From Desulfobacterium sp. (GTDB lineage Bacteria > Desulfobacterota > Desulfobacteria > Desulfobacterales > Desulfobacteraceae), in contig JAQYWC010000024.1 in the NCBI GenBank assembly GCA_030145245.1, positions 28,681 to 92,680 of the forward strand: a stretch of 64,000 nucleotides of DNA, read 5' to 3'. Of the stretch, positions 54,027 to 62,664 are shown piece by piece. The translations under genes were made by a program, and so were the position numbers. The notes under the pieces were generated by a model that did not search any database, was not told where the DNA came from, and saw nothing but the letters and a program-made list of their open reading frames with translations. How positions within the stretch are numbered: the stretch's first letter is position 1; each line of letters opens with the position of its first letter.

Positions 54027-54053
54027 AGTATACTTTTTTAAAGTTAGTGTCAA
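54027..54053 (-). promoter_or_regulatory. Promoter of the riboswitch and envelope operon
   Basis: Minus-strand TTGACA (54053-54048) and TATACT (54032-54027) with a 15-base spacer, slightly short. The implied start near 54020 agrees with the 5' end of the aptamer. Confidence 0.65.
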
Positions 54054-54198
54054 CTAAACTTGAGTTTTATGTTCGGATTCAAAAAGGTTTTGCAATCCCG
54101 CCTTACCCTCTGATATAAATTTCCCTTGAGACACAGCCCTCATTTTTCACTAGAATTTCCCATATGACCTTCAATGATTTACAGGGGAGGATCTGCAA

Positions 54199-54333
54199 AT
54201 GTCAAACGCGATTTTTATCTTTATTTCAGGTATTACGGGGGTGTTCTTCGGTATGGCACTCCTTTACATCTCCATCAAAATAACAGCTCTGGTCGTGGAC
54301 AAGCTTGAAACTGAAAAGGAGGGAACAAAGTAA
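54199..54333 (+). CDS. oadG: OadG-like small gamma subunit
   Basis: A 44-residue membrane protein: one TM helix (IFIFISGITGVFFGMALLYI) followed by a charged tail (DKLETEKEGTK). It matches the small gamma subunits of Na+-translocating decarboxylases, which stabilise the complex. GGGGAGG lies nine bases before the ATG. Its TAA overlaps the ATG of the beta subunit by one base, so translation is coupled. No alpha subunit is nearby. Confidence 0.75.
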   Translation: MSNAIFIFISGITGVFFGMALLYISIKITALVVDKLETEKEGTK

Positions 54334-55451
54334 TGCTTGAATATTTTTCAATGCTTTTTAAAACAACCGGATTCTTTCACCTCACACCCGGAATGATTGT
54401 GATGTGGGTGATTGGATTTGCATTGATCTATCTGGCCGTGTCAAAGGATTATGAACCCCTTTTACTTCTGCCCATAGGGTTTGGCATCCTCCTTGTCAAC
54501 TTGCCCCTGGCAGGTCTCATGGAACCGGGTGAAGGCTTGCTGTGGCGGTTTTATCATTACGGCATTCAATGGAAAATCATTCCTCCCCTCATCTTTCTGG
54601 GGCTTGGGGCACTCACCGACTTTGGTCCCCTTATTGCCAATCCCAGACTGATTTTCCTGGGTGCCGGCGCCCAGGCTGGTGTCTATCTGACCTTTTTTGC
54701 GGCCCATGCCATGGGGTTTGATATCATGGAGGCGGCAACCATCGGAATTATCGGGGGGGCAGACGGGCCCACCACTATTTTCCTTGCATCAAAGCTTGCG
54801 CCCCACCTTTTGGGTACCTGTGCCGTGGCTGCCTATTCCTACATGGCCCTGGTGCCAATCATTCAGCCCCCCACCATGCGACTCCTGACCACCGAGGCTG
54901 AGCGAAAGATACGGATGAAAAAGGGGCGAAAGGTTAAAAAAAGGGAGAAACTTTTTTTCCCCCTTGTCTCCATGTTTATCATCATACTCCTTGTTCCGGC
55001 TTCAGCCCCCCTTATCTCCATGTTCATGCTGGGGAACCTCTTCAGGGAGTCAGGCGTTGTTGAGCGGTTGAACCATGCTGCCCAGAATGAACTGTTGAAC
55101 ATTGTAACGATTTTTCTGGGACTTCCCGTTGGGGCCACCATGAATGCCGAGAATTTCCTTAAGCCCAAGGTGATCTTTATTTTTATCCTGGGCCTGTTTG
55201 CATTTATCATAAGCACCATGACAGGGATTTTACTGGCCAAGCTGATGAACCTGTTTTCAAAGACAAAGATCAACCCTCTTCTTGGAGCGGCAGGGGTTTC
55301 TGCCGTACCCATGGCGGCAAGGGTGGTGCACAAGGTGGGCCAGGAGGCTGATAAGAAGAATTATCTCCTCATGTACGCCATGGGCCCCAATGTGGCAGGT
55401 GTCATTGGAACGGTGATCGCCGCAGGTATCTTTTTAACCATGCTTTCATGA
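54333..55451 (+). CDS. oadB: Na+-translocating decarboxylase beta subunit
   Basis: A 372-residue membrane protein of the OadB/MmdB/GcdB family, which couples decarboxylation of a biotin-bound carboxyl group to Na+ export. About ten TM segments are seen; the conserved GGADGPTTIFLASKLAP (about residues 146-162) carries the essential Asp. GVSAVPMAARVVHKVGQE near the C-terminus is also typical. The carboxyltransferase and biotin carrier are absent here and must be elsewhere. In this group methylmalonyl-CoA or oxaloacetate is likely. Confidence 0.93.
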   Translation: MLEYFSMLFKTTGFFHLTPGMIVMWVIGFALIYLAVSKDYEPLLLLPIGFGILLVNLPLAGLMEPGEGLLWRFYHYGIQWKIIPPLIFLGLGALTDFGPLIANPRLIFLGAGAQAGVYLTFFAAHAMGFDIMEAATIGIIGGADGPTTIFLASKLAPHLLGTCAVAAYSYMALVPIIQPPTMRLLTTEAERKIRMKKGRKVKKREKLFFPLVSMFIIILLVPASAPLISMFMLGNLFRESGVVERLNHAAQNELLNIVTIFLGLPVGATMNAENFLKPKVIFIFILGLFAFIISTMTGILLAKLMNLFSKTKINPLLGAAGVSAVPMAARVVHKVGQEADKKNYLLMYAMGPNVAGVIGTVIAAGIFLTMLS

Positions 55452-55472
55452 ACCCAAATCGGGGAGGAAACC

Positions 55473-55931
55473 ATGAAGACCGTCAAAGGTGATCTGATAA
55501 AACTGGCACTGGATGGACAGTTTGATGTGATCGTTCATGGATGCAACTGTTTCTGCACCATGGGGGCCGGCATTGCCAAGACAATTAAGGAACAATTCCC
55601 GGAAGCCTTTGAGGCCGACCTTGCCACTAAAGAGGGCGACCGGTCAAAGCTTGGCTCTTTTTCCCATGGGGATGTTGTCCGGGATGGCCATGTAGTCACC
55701 ATTGTAAACGCCTATACCCAGTTCCATTACAGCGGCCCCGGCGTCATCGCGGATTACGGTGCCATCAGAACTGTTTTTGAAAAGATAAAATTACAGTTTT
55801 CCGGCAAACGGATCGGCTATCCCCTGATCGGTGCCGGGCTTGCCGGAGGTGACTGGCGTGTGATCTCAGGGATCATCGATGAAACCCTTGCCGGAGAAGA
55901 CCACACCCTGGTGAAGTTCGAACGCAAATGA
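55473..55931 (+). CDS. Macro-domain ADP-ribose-binding protein
   Basis: A 152-residue macro domain: MKTVKGDLIKLALDGQFDVIVHGCNCFCTMGAGIA, split across the first two strands and glycine loop, and YPLIGAGLAGGDW. Such proteins bind ADP-ribose and remove it from proteins, or act on O-acetyl-ADP-ribose or appr-1"-p. GGAGG precedes the ATG. It overlaps the GNAT gene that follows by four bases, so the two may work in the same process. Confidence 0.93.
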   Translation: MKTVKGDLIKLALDGQFDVIVHGCNCFCTMGAGIAKTIKEQFPEAFEADLATKEGDRSKLGSFSHGDVVRDGHVVTIVNAYTQFHYSGPGVIADYGAIRTVFEKIKLQFSGKRIGYPLIGAGLAGGDWRVISGIIDETLAGEDHTLVKFERK

Positions 55932-56446
55932 TGAATAAAGAAAAAACGACCCAGACAAGGATGGGGGTTCGACGGTTTGAAACCGTTGATTCGGACGAGG
56001 TAAACAGGTTTATCCGGGGCATTCAGCTAAGGGAGTTCGGGTGCAGCGAAAAAGCGTTTCCCCAGCCTGAGCTGTGGGATATTGCGCATTTTTACCAGAG
56101 CCGGGGGGATTTCTGGGTGGTTAGGCTTGATCGAGAGGTCGTGGGTACGGTGGCGATTCTTGACCTTGGTGGGGGGGTGGCCAAATTGGGACGGCTGTTT
56201 GTCCATCCGGACCACCGGGGCGCTCCCCTTTATCTTGCCCGCAATCTTTTGAAAACTGCGGAAACCTGGGCCGCAGACCACCTTATTCGCAGGATCTGTT
56301 TTGAAACCACGGTGGAGCCCTGCGCCGCCCATGGTTTCTATGGCAAGCACGGATATCAAGAGGTCTTAAAAAGTGCGTTTCCAGCGGTCTTTCCCCTGTG
56401 TCCCTATCCCTCAAGGTACTTTATGAAGATTCTGCCTGGAAAGTAG
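55928..56446 (+). CDS. GNAT acetyltransferase
   Basis: A 172-residue GNAT acetyltransferase with GTVAILDLGGGVAKLGRLFVHPDH and RGAPLYLARNLLKTAETWA (acetyl-CoA region), then FYGKHGYQEV. The start overlaps the macro-domain stop. The substrate is unknown. A strong hairpin ends the pair. Confidence 0.88.
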   Translation: MMNKEKTTQTRMGVRRFETVDSDEVNRFIRGIQLREFGCSEKAFPQPELWDIAHFYQSRGDFWVVRLDREVVGTVAILDLGGGVAKLGRLFVHPDHRGAPLYLARNLLKTAETWAADHLIRRICFETTVEPCAAHGFYGKHGYQEVLKSAFPAVFPLCPYPSRYFMKILPGK

Positions 56447-56459
56447 CAGGGTGTCCTGT

Positions 56460-56483
56460 GGGGGAGACCGATGCGTCTCCCCC
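56460..56483. terminator. Bidirectional hairpin between GNAT and GPAT-GpsA genes
   Basis: GGGGGAGAC (56460-56468) and GTCTCCCCC (56475-56483) form a perfect 9-bp stem with a six-base loop between convergent genes. It probably ends both transcripts. Confidence 0.8.
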
Positions 56484-56503
56484 AAGGTTTATCCCTGGTT
56501 GTT

Positions 56504-58957
56504 CTATTCTGCGGTTCCCCAGAAGGTTTCTTCCATCTCCTTGAGGACCGGCATGTCGATGCCCAGTTTTTCAGCACAGGCAAGGGCTTCCCTGATGTCG
56601 GTCAGGGACTGGAGCTTGTTGCCCTCCTCGGTCCACTGGCGGTTGAGCTTCTCGACAACGGTTTTGGGATCCTTGCCCTTTTTCACGGTAAGACCCGCCT
56701 TTCTTCCAAAGTCGTGCCAGACGCCTTCCAGGCAGACCGCTACAAAGGTGGCGTTCCAGGCAATGCTGCCGGCGCTGAAGGTCTCCTTGTTTGCTCCCAG
56801 GGCCATGGACAGTTCGGAAGCCTCTTTGGAGATGGCAGCCATGAGGTAACCGATCTCCGGGGCCTGGCTGATGCGTTTGGAGGATGTCATGAAATTTACC
56901 CAGATGGCATAGACACGGGAGAGGATGTCCGCAGCCTGGATTCCCAGGGGATCGTTGGACAGCAGGGGAACTTCCGGGTTGGGATCAAACATGTCCGAGA
57001 TCTCCCTGATAATGGACATGGGGCCGGCCAGGATGCCGTTGATCTCCTTGGCGTCGGCCACATCACCGGTGGATACCGGGCCGGCAAGGGTCAGTATCTC
57101 AACATCGTCCCGGTGGTATTCGGAGATGAGGCGTCTTACTGCCGTGAACGGGATACAGTTCATGCCGGGGATGAATCCCCGGGTGGCCACGGTGATCTTC
57201 AGGGGCTGTTCCGAGATCTTGAGAATGTTGCGGACATCCTGCTCAAAGGTTTCGGGTTTGGAGGCCACGATCACTTCGCTGGCTTTTCGAAAGGCGCTGG
57301 GGTGGTCGCAGGTGACAAAGATGTTCTTGGGAAGCATCTTGTCCTTGAACCTGCCCGGTCCCTGGCGGTTACGGCCCATGTGCTTGGCAATATCCTTTCT
57401 TGAGTCAAAGATTGTGAGGCTGGCGTTGTTGTACTTTTTGTCATCAAGCAGGCGGTTACCGATGAGGGAGGCCAGGGCAAATCCCCAGTTCCCGGCGCCT
57501 ACCACCACGATGTTCAGGTCCGCCGTGGGGGAGTAAAGCCGCCGGTCGCCGTGGGTGGCGTAGTAGGAGAGGGCGATCTCGTCCTTTACCGCGGGAAGGC
57601 CAGAATAATCCTTGCCAAAGAGTTTCAGGACCCCCCTGCGCTTCAAGGACTTGAGGCCGTCCGCCACCACCTCTTCAACGGAGTTGTTGACGATGTAATC
57701 TTCAAAATCCGGCTCTTCGCCAAAGGTTTCCACATGGTATTCCTTGATGGCCCGGATCTCCGACTCAACCGCCGCCTTAAGGTCGCCGGACCCATGCTTC
57801 TGGGCCATCACAAGCCCCCGGGCCGTTACCTGGCTTGCCATGATCTTCTTGTTCCGGGCGATCTCCTTGATGGAGGAGAGGGCAACGAATTCATCCAGGG
57901 AGATGCCGGTCTTGTCCTTGGCATGGGCTTCTTTGAGCTCACTGAGGAGCATAGGGGGCGGAACCGTGACATAGGCCCGTCCGTATAGGTTCTCCGCCGA
58001 CCGCCACAAAAAGGTCTTGGGATGCAGGGGGATATTTATCAGGGTCTTTAACAGTCCCATGCCCCGTACCCAGCTCATGCCGCTTTTCCTCGAGCACATC
58101 ATCAGGTCCTCGGGCACCGCAGAGTAGGAGAGGGCCACCGGCTGGATCACCACATCATCCGTGACATTGATGGCGCCCTTGAGGGTGACAAGGCGCTTGG
58201 GGTACCGAAGGCTTCCGTCACGGGTTCTGGCTCCCCCCCGCCACGCTTCAAGGAAGATGCCCTGCTGGGCCCTGGCCCGGCTCAGGGCGCTGCAGTAGTT
58301 GCACAGGGCCGCCACCTGGTGACGGCTGGCCCCCTGGCGCAGCACCACGTAGGAGCCGGTCATGAGAACCTTTTCAATGCTCTTGATTACCATCATGTTC
58401 TGGCCTGCGGCAAACACGGGCAGGCCTAAACCAAGGTTCTGCCACATGAGATCCACCAGGAACTCGTCCAGATGGGAGGAGTGGTTGATGAGGTAGACCA
58501 CACCGAGTCCCTGCTCCTTGTATTCCCTGAGCTTTTCAATGTGCTGAAGCTCCCGTTTGTCCGGGGAGGTAAAGGGCAGGTCCGGGTTCTGGTGGTCGAA
58601 AACCTGGTCAAAGGCAAGTCCCAGGCTGCTGGCCGTGTCCTCATGGAGTTTGCGGCTGTAACGGATGGCGATCTCGTCGATCAGGGCTTCGATCTCGGCC
58701 CGGGGTATGGTTTCCCCCTCGTTTCTCAGCTGCTCCATGGTGAGGTCAACGGCGATGCGGTTGATATCCTCAGTGTTCTGCCAATCCTCGGGAAGCTCTT
58801 TGTACCGGTCGAGAAATGGGGTTCCCTGTTCGGAATTGGCTATTTTTTCGGCAATGTCGACAAAGCTGATCCTGTTGACGGCAGCAGCAACGAGCCTGCT
58901 GAAACTTTTTTTCAGAAAGGATTTTCTTTTTTTTATGGGTTGTTGCTTTTCAGACAT
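56504..58957 (-). CDS. Acyltransferase/glycerol-3-phosphate dehydrogenase fusion
   Basis: An 817-residue protein. Residues about 110-340 are a PlsB/PlsC-like acyltransferase with the HX4D motif NHSSHLDEF (H159, D164) and FLEAWRGGARTR as the glycerol-phosphate-binding block. Residues about 480-815 resemble NAD(P)-dependent glycerol-3-phosphate dehydrogenase: GAGNWG (487-492), VIVASKPETFEQDV, LAGPVSTGDVADA. The two domains would make glycerol-3-phosphate and acylate it, the first steps of phospholipid synthesis. ATG 58957 has GGAG nine bases upstream; the frame opens further but with non-coding-like sequence. The dehydrogenase half is divergent, so its activity needs testing. Confidence 0.85.
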   Translation of the reverse strand: MSEKQQPIKKRKSFLKKSFSRLVAAAVNRISFVDIAEKIANSEQGTPFLDRYKELPEDWQNTEDINRIAVDLTMEQLRNEGETIPRAEIEALIDEIAIRYSRKLHEDTASSLGLAFDQVFDHQNPDLPFTSPDKRELQHIEKLREYKEQGLGVVYLINHSSHLDEFLVDLMWQNLGLGLPVFAAGQNMMVIKSIEKVLMTGSYVVLRQGASRHQVAALCNYCSALSRARAQQGIFLEAWRGGARTRDGSLRYPKRLVTLKGAINVTDDVVIQPVALSYSAVPEDLMMCSRKSGMSWVRGMGLLKTLINIPLHPKTFLWRSAENLYGRAYVTVPPPMLLSELKEAHAKDKTGISLDEFVALSSIKEIARNKKIMASQVTARGLVMAQKHGSGDLKAAVESEIRAIKEYHVETFGEEPDFEDYIVNNSVEEVVADGLKSLKRRGVLKLFGKDYSGLPAVKDEIALSYYATHGDRRLYSPTADLNIVVVGAGNWGFALASLIGNRLLDDKKYNNASLTIFDSRKDIAKHMGRNRQGPGRFKDKMLPKNIFVTCDHPSAFRKASEVIVASKPETFEQDVRNILKISEQPLKITVATRGFIPGMNCIPFTAVRRLISEYHRDDVEILTLAGPVSTGDVADAKEINGILAGPMSIIREISDMFDPNPEVPLLSNDPLGIQAADILSRVYAIWVNFMTSSKRISQAPEIGYLMAAISKEASELSMALGANKETFSAGSIAWNATFVAVCLEGVWHDFGRKAGLTVKKGKDPKTVVEKLNRQWTEEGNKLQSLTDIREALACAEKLGIDMPVLKEMEETFWGTAE

Positions 58958-59122
58958 GATAAATAACTCCAGGTTATAATTAAAAGTAACACTGTTTTCC
59001 AAATTCCTTGGATAGCTGGGAATACCATATTGTTTCCGGCAAATCAAAATATTATCAGGTGATTGGGGAAAAAGTGGGGCAGTAAACAAGGTTAACCACA
59101 CCTGAAACAGGAGATAGTACCC

Positions 59123-60025
59123 ATGGAGATAAGGCACAAGCGGATCATGATCATTGCAGATATCGAGGGCAGTTCGGCCTGCCGCAACTATCCTGCAACC
59201 CAGGTGATGGGCCCGGGGTGGGCAGATGCCTGCCTGGGCATGACCCTTGATGTGGCAGCCGTTGTGACGGCATTGTTTGAGGCTGGGGCCCAGGCGGTTT
59301 ATGTTAAGGACTTTCACAGGACCGCCCACAATCTTTTCCCCGGCCATATCGATGCCAGGGCCGGGATTATTTCCGGATACCGGCCGGGACCGGTGCCGGG
59401 ACTTGGCAAGATGTATGGCACAACCGCCCTGTTGATGATGGGGATGCACGCCCCGTCGGGAAGCCGCGGGTTCCTGGCCCACACCCTTACCTCGAGGATT
59501 TCACGGCTTGAGGTGAACGGACGGCTTATGACCGAGGCAGAGCTCTTTGCCGCCTCGGTGGCGGGTGAGGGGGTGGCGCCGCTGTTCTTCTCCGGCTGCC
59601 CTGTGGCGTGCCAATATGCCAGCCGCGGGATTCCCTGGCTGCATTGTGTTTCCATAGATAAATTCGCCCCGGGCTTTGATGCCCTGGCCTGGCGAAAGCG
59701 CCTGGCATCCAAGGCGGTTGAATCCCTTGGCAACAGGGATGCCCGGGTTTTTAACCCCGGGGGACCCTTTGAGGCCGTGGTGTCGTTGAGGGAAGGCCGT
59801 GCCGCTGCAGCAAAGCTTGCAACACGGTGGGGATTTGATCGACAGGAGAACCGCATCTACATACGGGCAAGGGATATGGAGACCCTCTACCTTGACCTGA
59901 TCCGCCTCTGTTATCTCACCCCCCTTACGGCCAGGGTGCTTCCCCTGGCCCTGCCCCTCTATAACCTCTACGGCAGGGCCGCCCTTGCCTGGGTGCGGTC
60001 CCGGGGAGGTTCCCATTTCAATTGA
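59123..60025 (+). CDS. M55 family peptidase (DppA-like)
   Basis: A 300-residue protein related to D-aminopeptidase DppA (M55). Metal ligands can be placed in IMIIADIEGSSACRNY (Asp, Glu) and GMHAPSGSRGF; other family stretches are KDFHRTAHNLFPGHID and NGRLMTEAELFAASVAGEG. Family members cleave D-amino acid peptides and may recycle peptidoglycan. It is divergent from the acyltransferase fusion. The C-terminus has extra hydrophobic segments not usual in DppA. Confidence 0.85.
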   Translation: MEIRHKRIMIIADIEGSSACRNYPATQVMGPGWADACLGMTLDVAAVVTALFEAGAQAVYVKDFHRTAHNLFPGHIDARAGIISGYRPGPVPGLGKMYGTTALLMMGMHAPSGSRGFLAHTLTSRISRLEVNGRLMTEAELFAASVAGEGVAPLFFSGCPVACQYASRGIPWLHCVSIDKFAPGFDALAWRKRLASKAVESLGNRDARVFNPGGPFEAVVSLREGRAAAAKLATRWGFDRQENRIYIRARDMETLYLDLIRLCYLTPLTARVLPLALPLYNLYGRAALAWVRSRGGSHFN

Positions 60026-60142
60026 TGCCTGTTTCTCCCATATGCGAAGAAGCGATAACAAGGATAGATACACCTTGACAGGGCGGACGGGTTCCATTAA
60101 CACTGGTGCCATCTGAAATGAATTTATATGAATGGAGCTTCC

Positions 60143-60484
60143 ATGGCTAAACAAACAAAGAACTCCGGCCTCGTTTATTCCACGGATGCCGGCAGGATAT
60201 GTCCCAAATGCAGCCGGCCTGTGGCATCGTGCCAATGCAAAAAACAGCAACAGGCAGCGGGCCGTGGGGACGGAAAGGTGAGGATCTCGCGGTCAACCAA
60301 GGGGCGCAAGGGCAAGGGCGTCACCCTGATCACGGGTCTTGATCTGCCCCCTGACGAACTCAAGGCCCTGGCAAAGGAGCTGAAGCAGAAATGCGGTACC
60401 GGCGGCACGGTCAAGCAGGGTGTCATCGAGATCCAGGGCGACCAGCAAGAGCTCCTCAAAGAATTATTACGGGGAAAGGTCTAA
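60143..60484 (+). CDS. SUI1/YciH-like translation factor
   Basis: A 113-residue protein with an N-terminal zinc-ribbon-like CPKCSRPVASCQCKK and the SUI1 core (RKGKGVTLITGLDL, LAKELKQKCGTGGTVKQGVI, GDQQELLKELL). Bacterial YciH resembles eukaryotic eIF1 and may affect start-codon selection under stress. ATG 60143 has GGAG five bases upstream and is preferred over an ATG 15 bases before. Confidence 0.93.
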   Translation: MAKQTKNSGLVYSTDAGRICPKCSRPVASCQCKKQQQAAGRGDGKVRISRSTKGRKGKGVTLITGLDLPPDELKALAKELKQKCGTGGTVKQGVIEIQGDQQELLKELLRGKV

Positions 60485-60505
60485 CTTATTGCCCGTATTT
60501 TTTTG

Positions 60506-60524
60506 TTTACAAACCCCTTGTAAA
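60506..60524. repeat. Short palindrome upstream of the ATPase gene
   Basis: TTTACAA (60506-60512) and TTGTAAA (60518-60524) around ACCCC, with T7 before it. It could be an operator for the downstream genes or part of a terminator for the SUI1 gene on the minus strand. Function unassigned. Confidence 0.35.
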
Positions 60525-60610
60525 TCTGATTAACTAATAAGCTCTGCAAAATCTGCCGCTTTTCAAGGGTGGGAACATGACGTTTGATTGTATTTTAAGA
60601 CGGGAGAATC

Positions 60611-61303
60611 GTGGGAAAGATCGAACTTAAAGGCACTGTTATCATCGTTGGCAACTACGGGAGCGGAAAGACCGAAACCGCTGTAAACCTTGCCTTTCAC
60701 ATGAAAGCGGCCGGCATTGATGTCCGCGTGGCAGACCTTGACCTTGTTAATCCCTATTTCAGGACCAGGGAGGCAAGGCATATCCTTTTTGAAAAGGGAA
60801 TTAACGTGGTGCTGCCCGAAGAGAAATATATGCACGCAGACCTTCCCATCCTGGCCCCCCAGGTGGCGGGCCTGATCAGAAACCCGGCCGAGCTGACCAT
60901 CCTCGACGCCGGCGGAGATGATGTGGGTACGACCGTGCTTGCGGCCCTGGCCGACTCCTTTGTTGGCCGGGAAATAAACCTGATCCAGGTGGTCAACCCC
61001 CTGCGTCCGTTTACCGAGACGGTGGAGGGATGCAAGAGAATTCAAGGGGAGATAGAAGCCTCCTCAAAGTTGAAAATAACCGGTCTTGTGAGCAACGCAA
61101 ACCTCATTGATGAGACAACACCGGATATCATTTATAAAGGATATGAACTGATACAGGAATTGTCACACCAGACAGGCATCAGGGTTGAGTTTATCACGGC
61201 CCATGAGAAACTGTTGCCCGAGCTTGATTTGTCACGGTTTGACACCCCTGTATTACCCATCTTAAGACAGCTTGTTCCCCCGTGGAAGAAGCCAGGCTTG
61301 TAA
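60611..61303 (+). CDS. CooC/ParA-like P-loop ATPase
   Basis: A 230-residue P-loop protein. Walker A is GNYGSGKTETAVNLAF; the second motif is VRVADLDLVNPYF, and Walker B-like ILDAGGDDVGTTVLAAL follows. It resembles the MinD/CooC group that inserts metals or clusters. The start is GTG with GGGAG upstream. It precedes the ferredoxin and 2-oxoacid oxidoreductase genes by 16 bases, so it may assist maturation of that enzyme; this is inferred from position only. Confidence 0.85.
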   Translation: MGKIELKGTVIIVGNYGSGKTETAVNLAFHMKAAGIDVRVADLDLVNPYFRTREARHILFEKGINVVLPEEKYMHADLPILAPQVAGLIRNPAELTILDAGGDDVGTTVLAALADSFVGREINLIQVVNPLRPFTETVEGCKRIQGEIEASSKLKITGLVSNANLIDETTPDIIYKGYELIQELSHQTGIRVEFITAHEKLLPELDLSRFDTPVLPILRQLVPPWKKPGL

Positions 61304-61319
61304 AAGGAGTAAGGTTTTC

Positions 61320-61565
61320 ATGGCATTGAAGCATGTTATTGAGACTGAACGATGTAAGGGCTGCGGCCTCTGTGTAGACGTATGTCCCAAGGATGTCTTG
61401 GAGATATCGGACACCGTGAGCGCCAAGGGATATTTCCCCGCCTTCCAGGCAAGGCCCGACGACTGTATCCATTGCACATTGTGCTGTGTCATGTGTCCCG
61501 ATGTGGCCATAACAATTACTGGATCTGAGGAAAAAACCGCTGAAAAAACAATGGAGGAGAAGTGA
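61320..61565 (+). CDS. 2-oxoacid:ferredoxin oxidoreductase, ferredoxin (delta) subunit
   Basis: An 81-residue ferredoxin with two [4Fe-4S] motifs: CKGCGLCVDVCPKDV and CIHCTLCCVMCPDV. It is the electron-transfer subunit of the oxidoreductase encoded by the next three genes. AAAGGAG precedes the ATG. Its TGA overlaps the next ATG by one base. Confidence 0.93.
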   Translation: MALKHVIETERCKGCGLCVDVCPKDVLEISDTVSAKGYFPAFQARPDDCIHCTLCCVMCPDVAITITGSEEKTAEKTMEEK

Positions 61566-62638
61566 TGGCCAAGGTATTGATGAAGGGAAACGAAGCGATC
61601 GGTGAGGCTGCAATCCGGGCCGGGTGCAAGAATTACTTTGCCTATCCCATCACTCCCCAGTCCGAGGTCGCCGAATACCTGGCAAAGCGGATGCCTGAAG
61701 TGGACGGCGTTTTTGTCCAGGGCGAGAGTGAAGTCGCCGTCGGCTATATGATCTTTGGCGCGGCCGGCTGTGGTGAGCGGGTCATGACCACCTCCTCGAG
61801 TCCCGGTGTCAGCCTCATGAGCGAGGCCATCAGCTATATCGCAGGCGCACGCTGTCCTGCGGTATTTGTCAACATCATGCGCGGCGGTCCCGGGCTTGGC
61901 GGCATTCTTCCCTCCCAGGGCGATTACTTCCAGGCAACCAAGGGCGGCGGCCACGGTGATTACCGGCTTTTGGTCATGGCACCCGAGGGTGTTCAGGAGG
62001 CCGTGGAGATGACCATGAAGGCCTTTGACCTGGCTGAAAAATACCGGGGACCTGTGATGATACTGGGGGACGGTCTTATCGGTCAGATGATGGAGCCGGT
62101 TGAGTTTCCCGAAGATTTCGATGCCACACCCATGAACAATGATGACTGGGCCACCAGCGGCATGGATACCCGAAAAACCGATAAAAGAAACCTTGTGAAG
62201 TCCCTGTTTCTTGATCCCAAAGCACTGAACGACCACAACCTTTTGCTCAAAGCCGGTTACGATCGGATGAGACAGGAGGAGGTCCGGTATGAGGGCTATA
62301 ACACAGACTCCGAGTACAAGATTCTTATTGTGAGTTACGGTACCATGAGCCGGGTGTGCAAGACAGCCATCGATACCATGAAGGAAGAAGGGCTTGAGAT
62401 CGGCATGGTCCGACCCCAGACCCTGTTCCCCTTTCCCGAACAGGCTGTCCATGATGCGGCAGCCAAGGAGAGTTGCAGCCACGTGGTCAGCATCGAGCTG
62501 AGCATGGGGCAGATGGTTGAAGATGTTGACCGGTGTGTCAAGGGGCAGCGCCCGGTGACATGGTATGGAGAGTGCGGGGGCGACATCCCCACGCCCGAAG
62601 AGATCATCGACCATATCAAGTCATTGCTGAAAAACTAA
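61565..62638 (+). CDS. korA: 2-oxoacid:ferredoxin oxidoreductase alpha subunit (KorA/VorB type)
   Basis: A 357-residue subunit of the CoA-dependent 2-oxoacid:ferredoxin oxidoreductase with domains I and II: GCKNYFAYPITPQSEVAEYL, QGESEVAVGYMIFGAA, TSSSPGVSLMSEAISY. In sulfate reducers such proteins are often called VorB (branched-chain 2-oxoacid) or KorA (2-oxoglutarate); sequence alone does not decide. The ATG overlaps the ferredoxin stop. The enzyme makes acyl-CoA and reduced ferredoxin, or fixes CO2 in reverse. Confidence 0.93.
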   Translation: MAKVLMKGNEAIGEAAIRAGCKNYFAYPITPQSEVAEYLAKRMPEVDGVFVQGESEVAVGYMIFGAAGCGERVMTTSSSPGVSLMSEAISYIAGARCPAVFVNIMRGGPGLGGILPSQGDYFQATKGGGHGDYRLLVMAPEGVQEAVEMTMKAFDLAEKYRGPVMILGDGLIGQMMEPVEFPEDFDATPMNNDDWATSGMDTRKTDKRNLVKSLFLDPKALNDHNLLLKAGYDRMRQEEVRYEGYNTDSEYKILIVSYGTMSRVCKTAIDTMKEEGLEIGMVRPQTLFPFPEQAVHDAAAKESCSHVVSIELSMGQMVEDVDRCVKGQRPVTWYGECGGDIPTPEEIIDHIKSLLKN

Positions 62639-62664
62639 AGAGTCTGTCAAGGAGAACGATTATA

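Noticed and set aside
56471..57403. Plus-strand frame (310 codons) over the acyltransferase fusion
   Set aside because: Shadow of the dehydrogenase half; no ribosome binding site and low-complexity Gly/Asp-rich product.
58958..59482. N-terminal extension of the acyltransferase fusion to 992 residues
   Set aside because: The extension crosses the divergent M55 gene and its promoter; the ATG at 58957 has a ribosome binding site and a plausible protein start.
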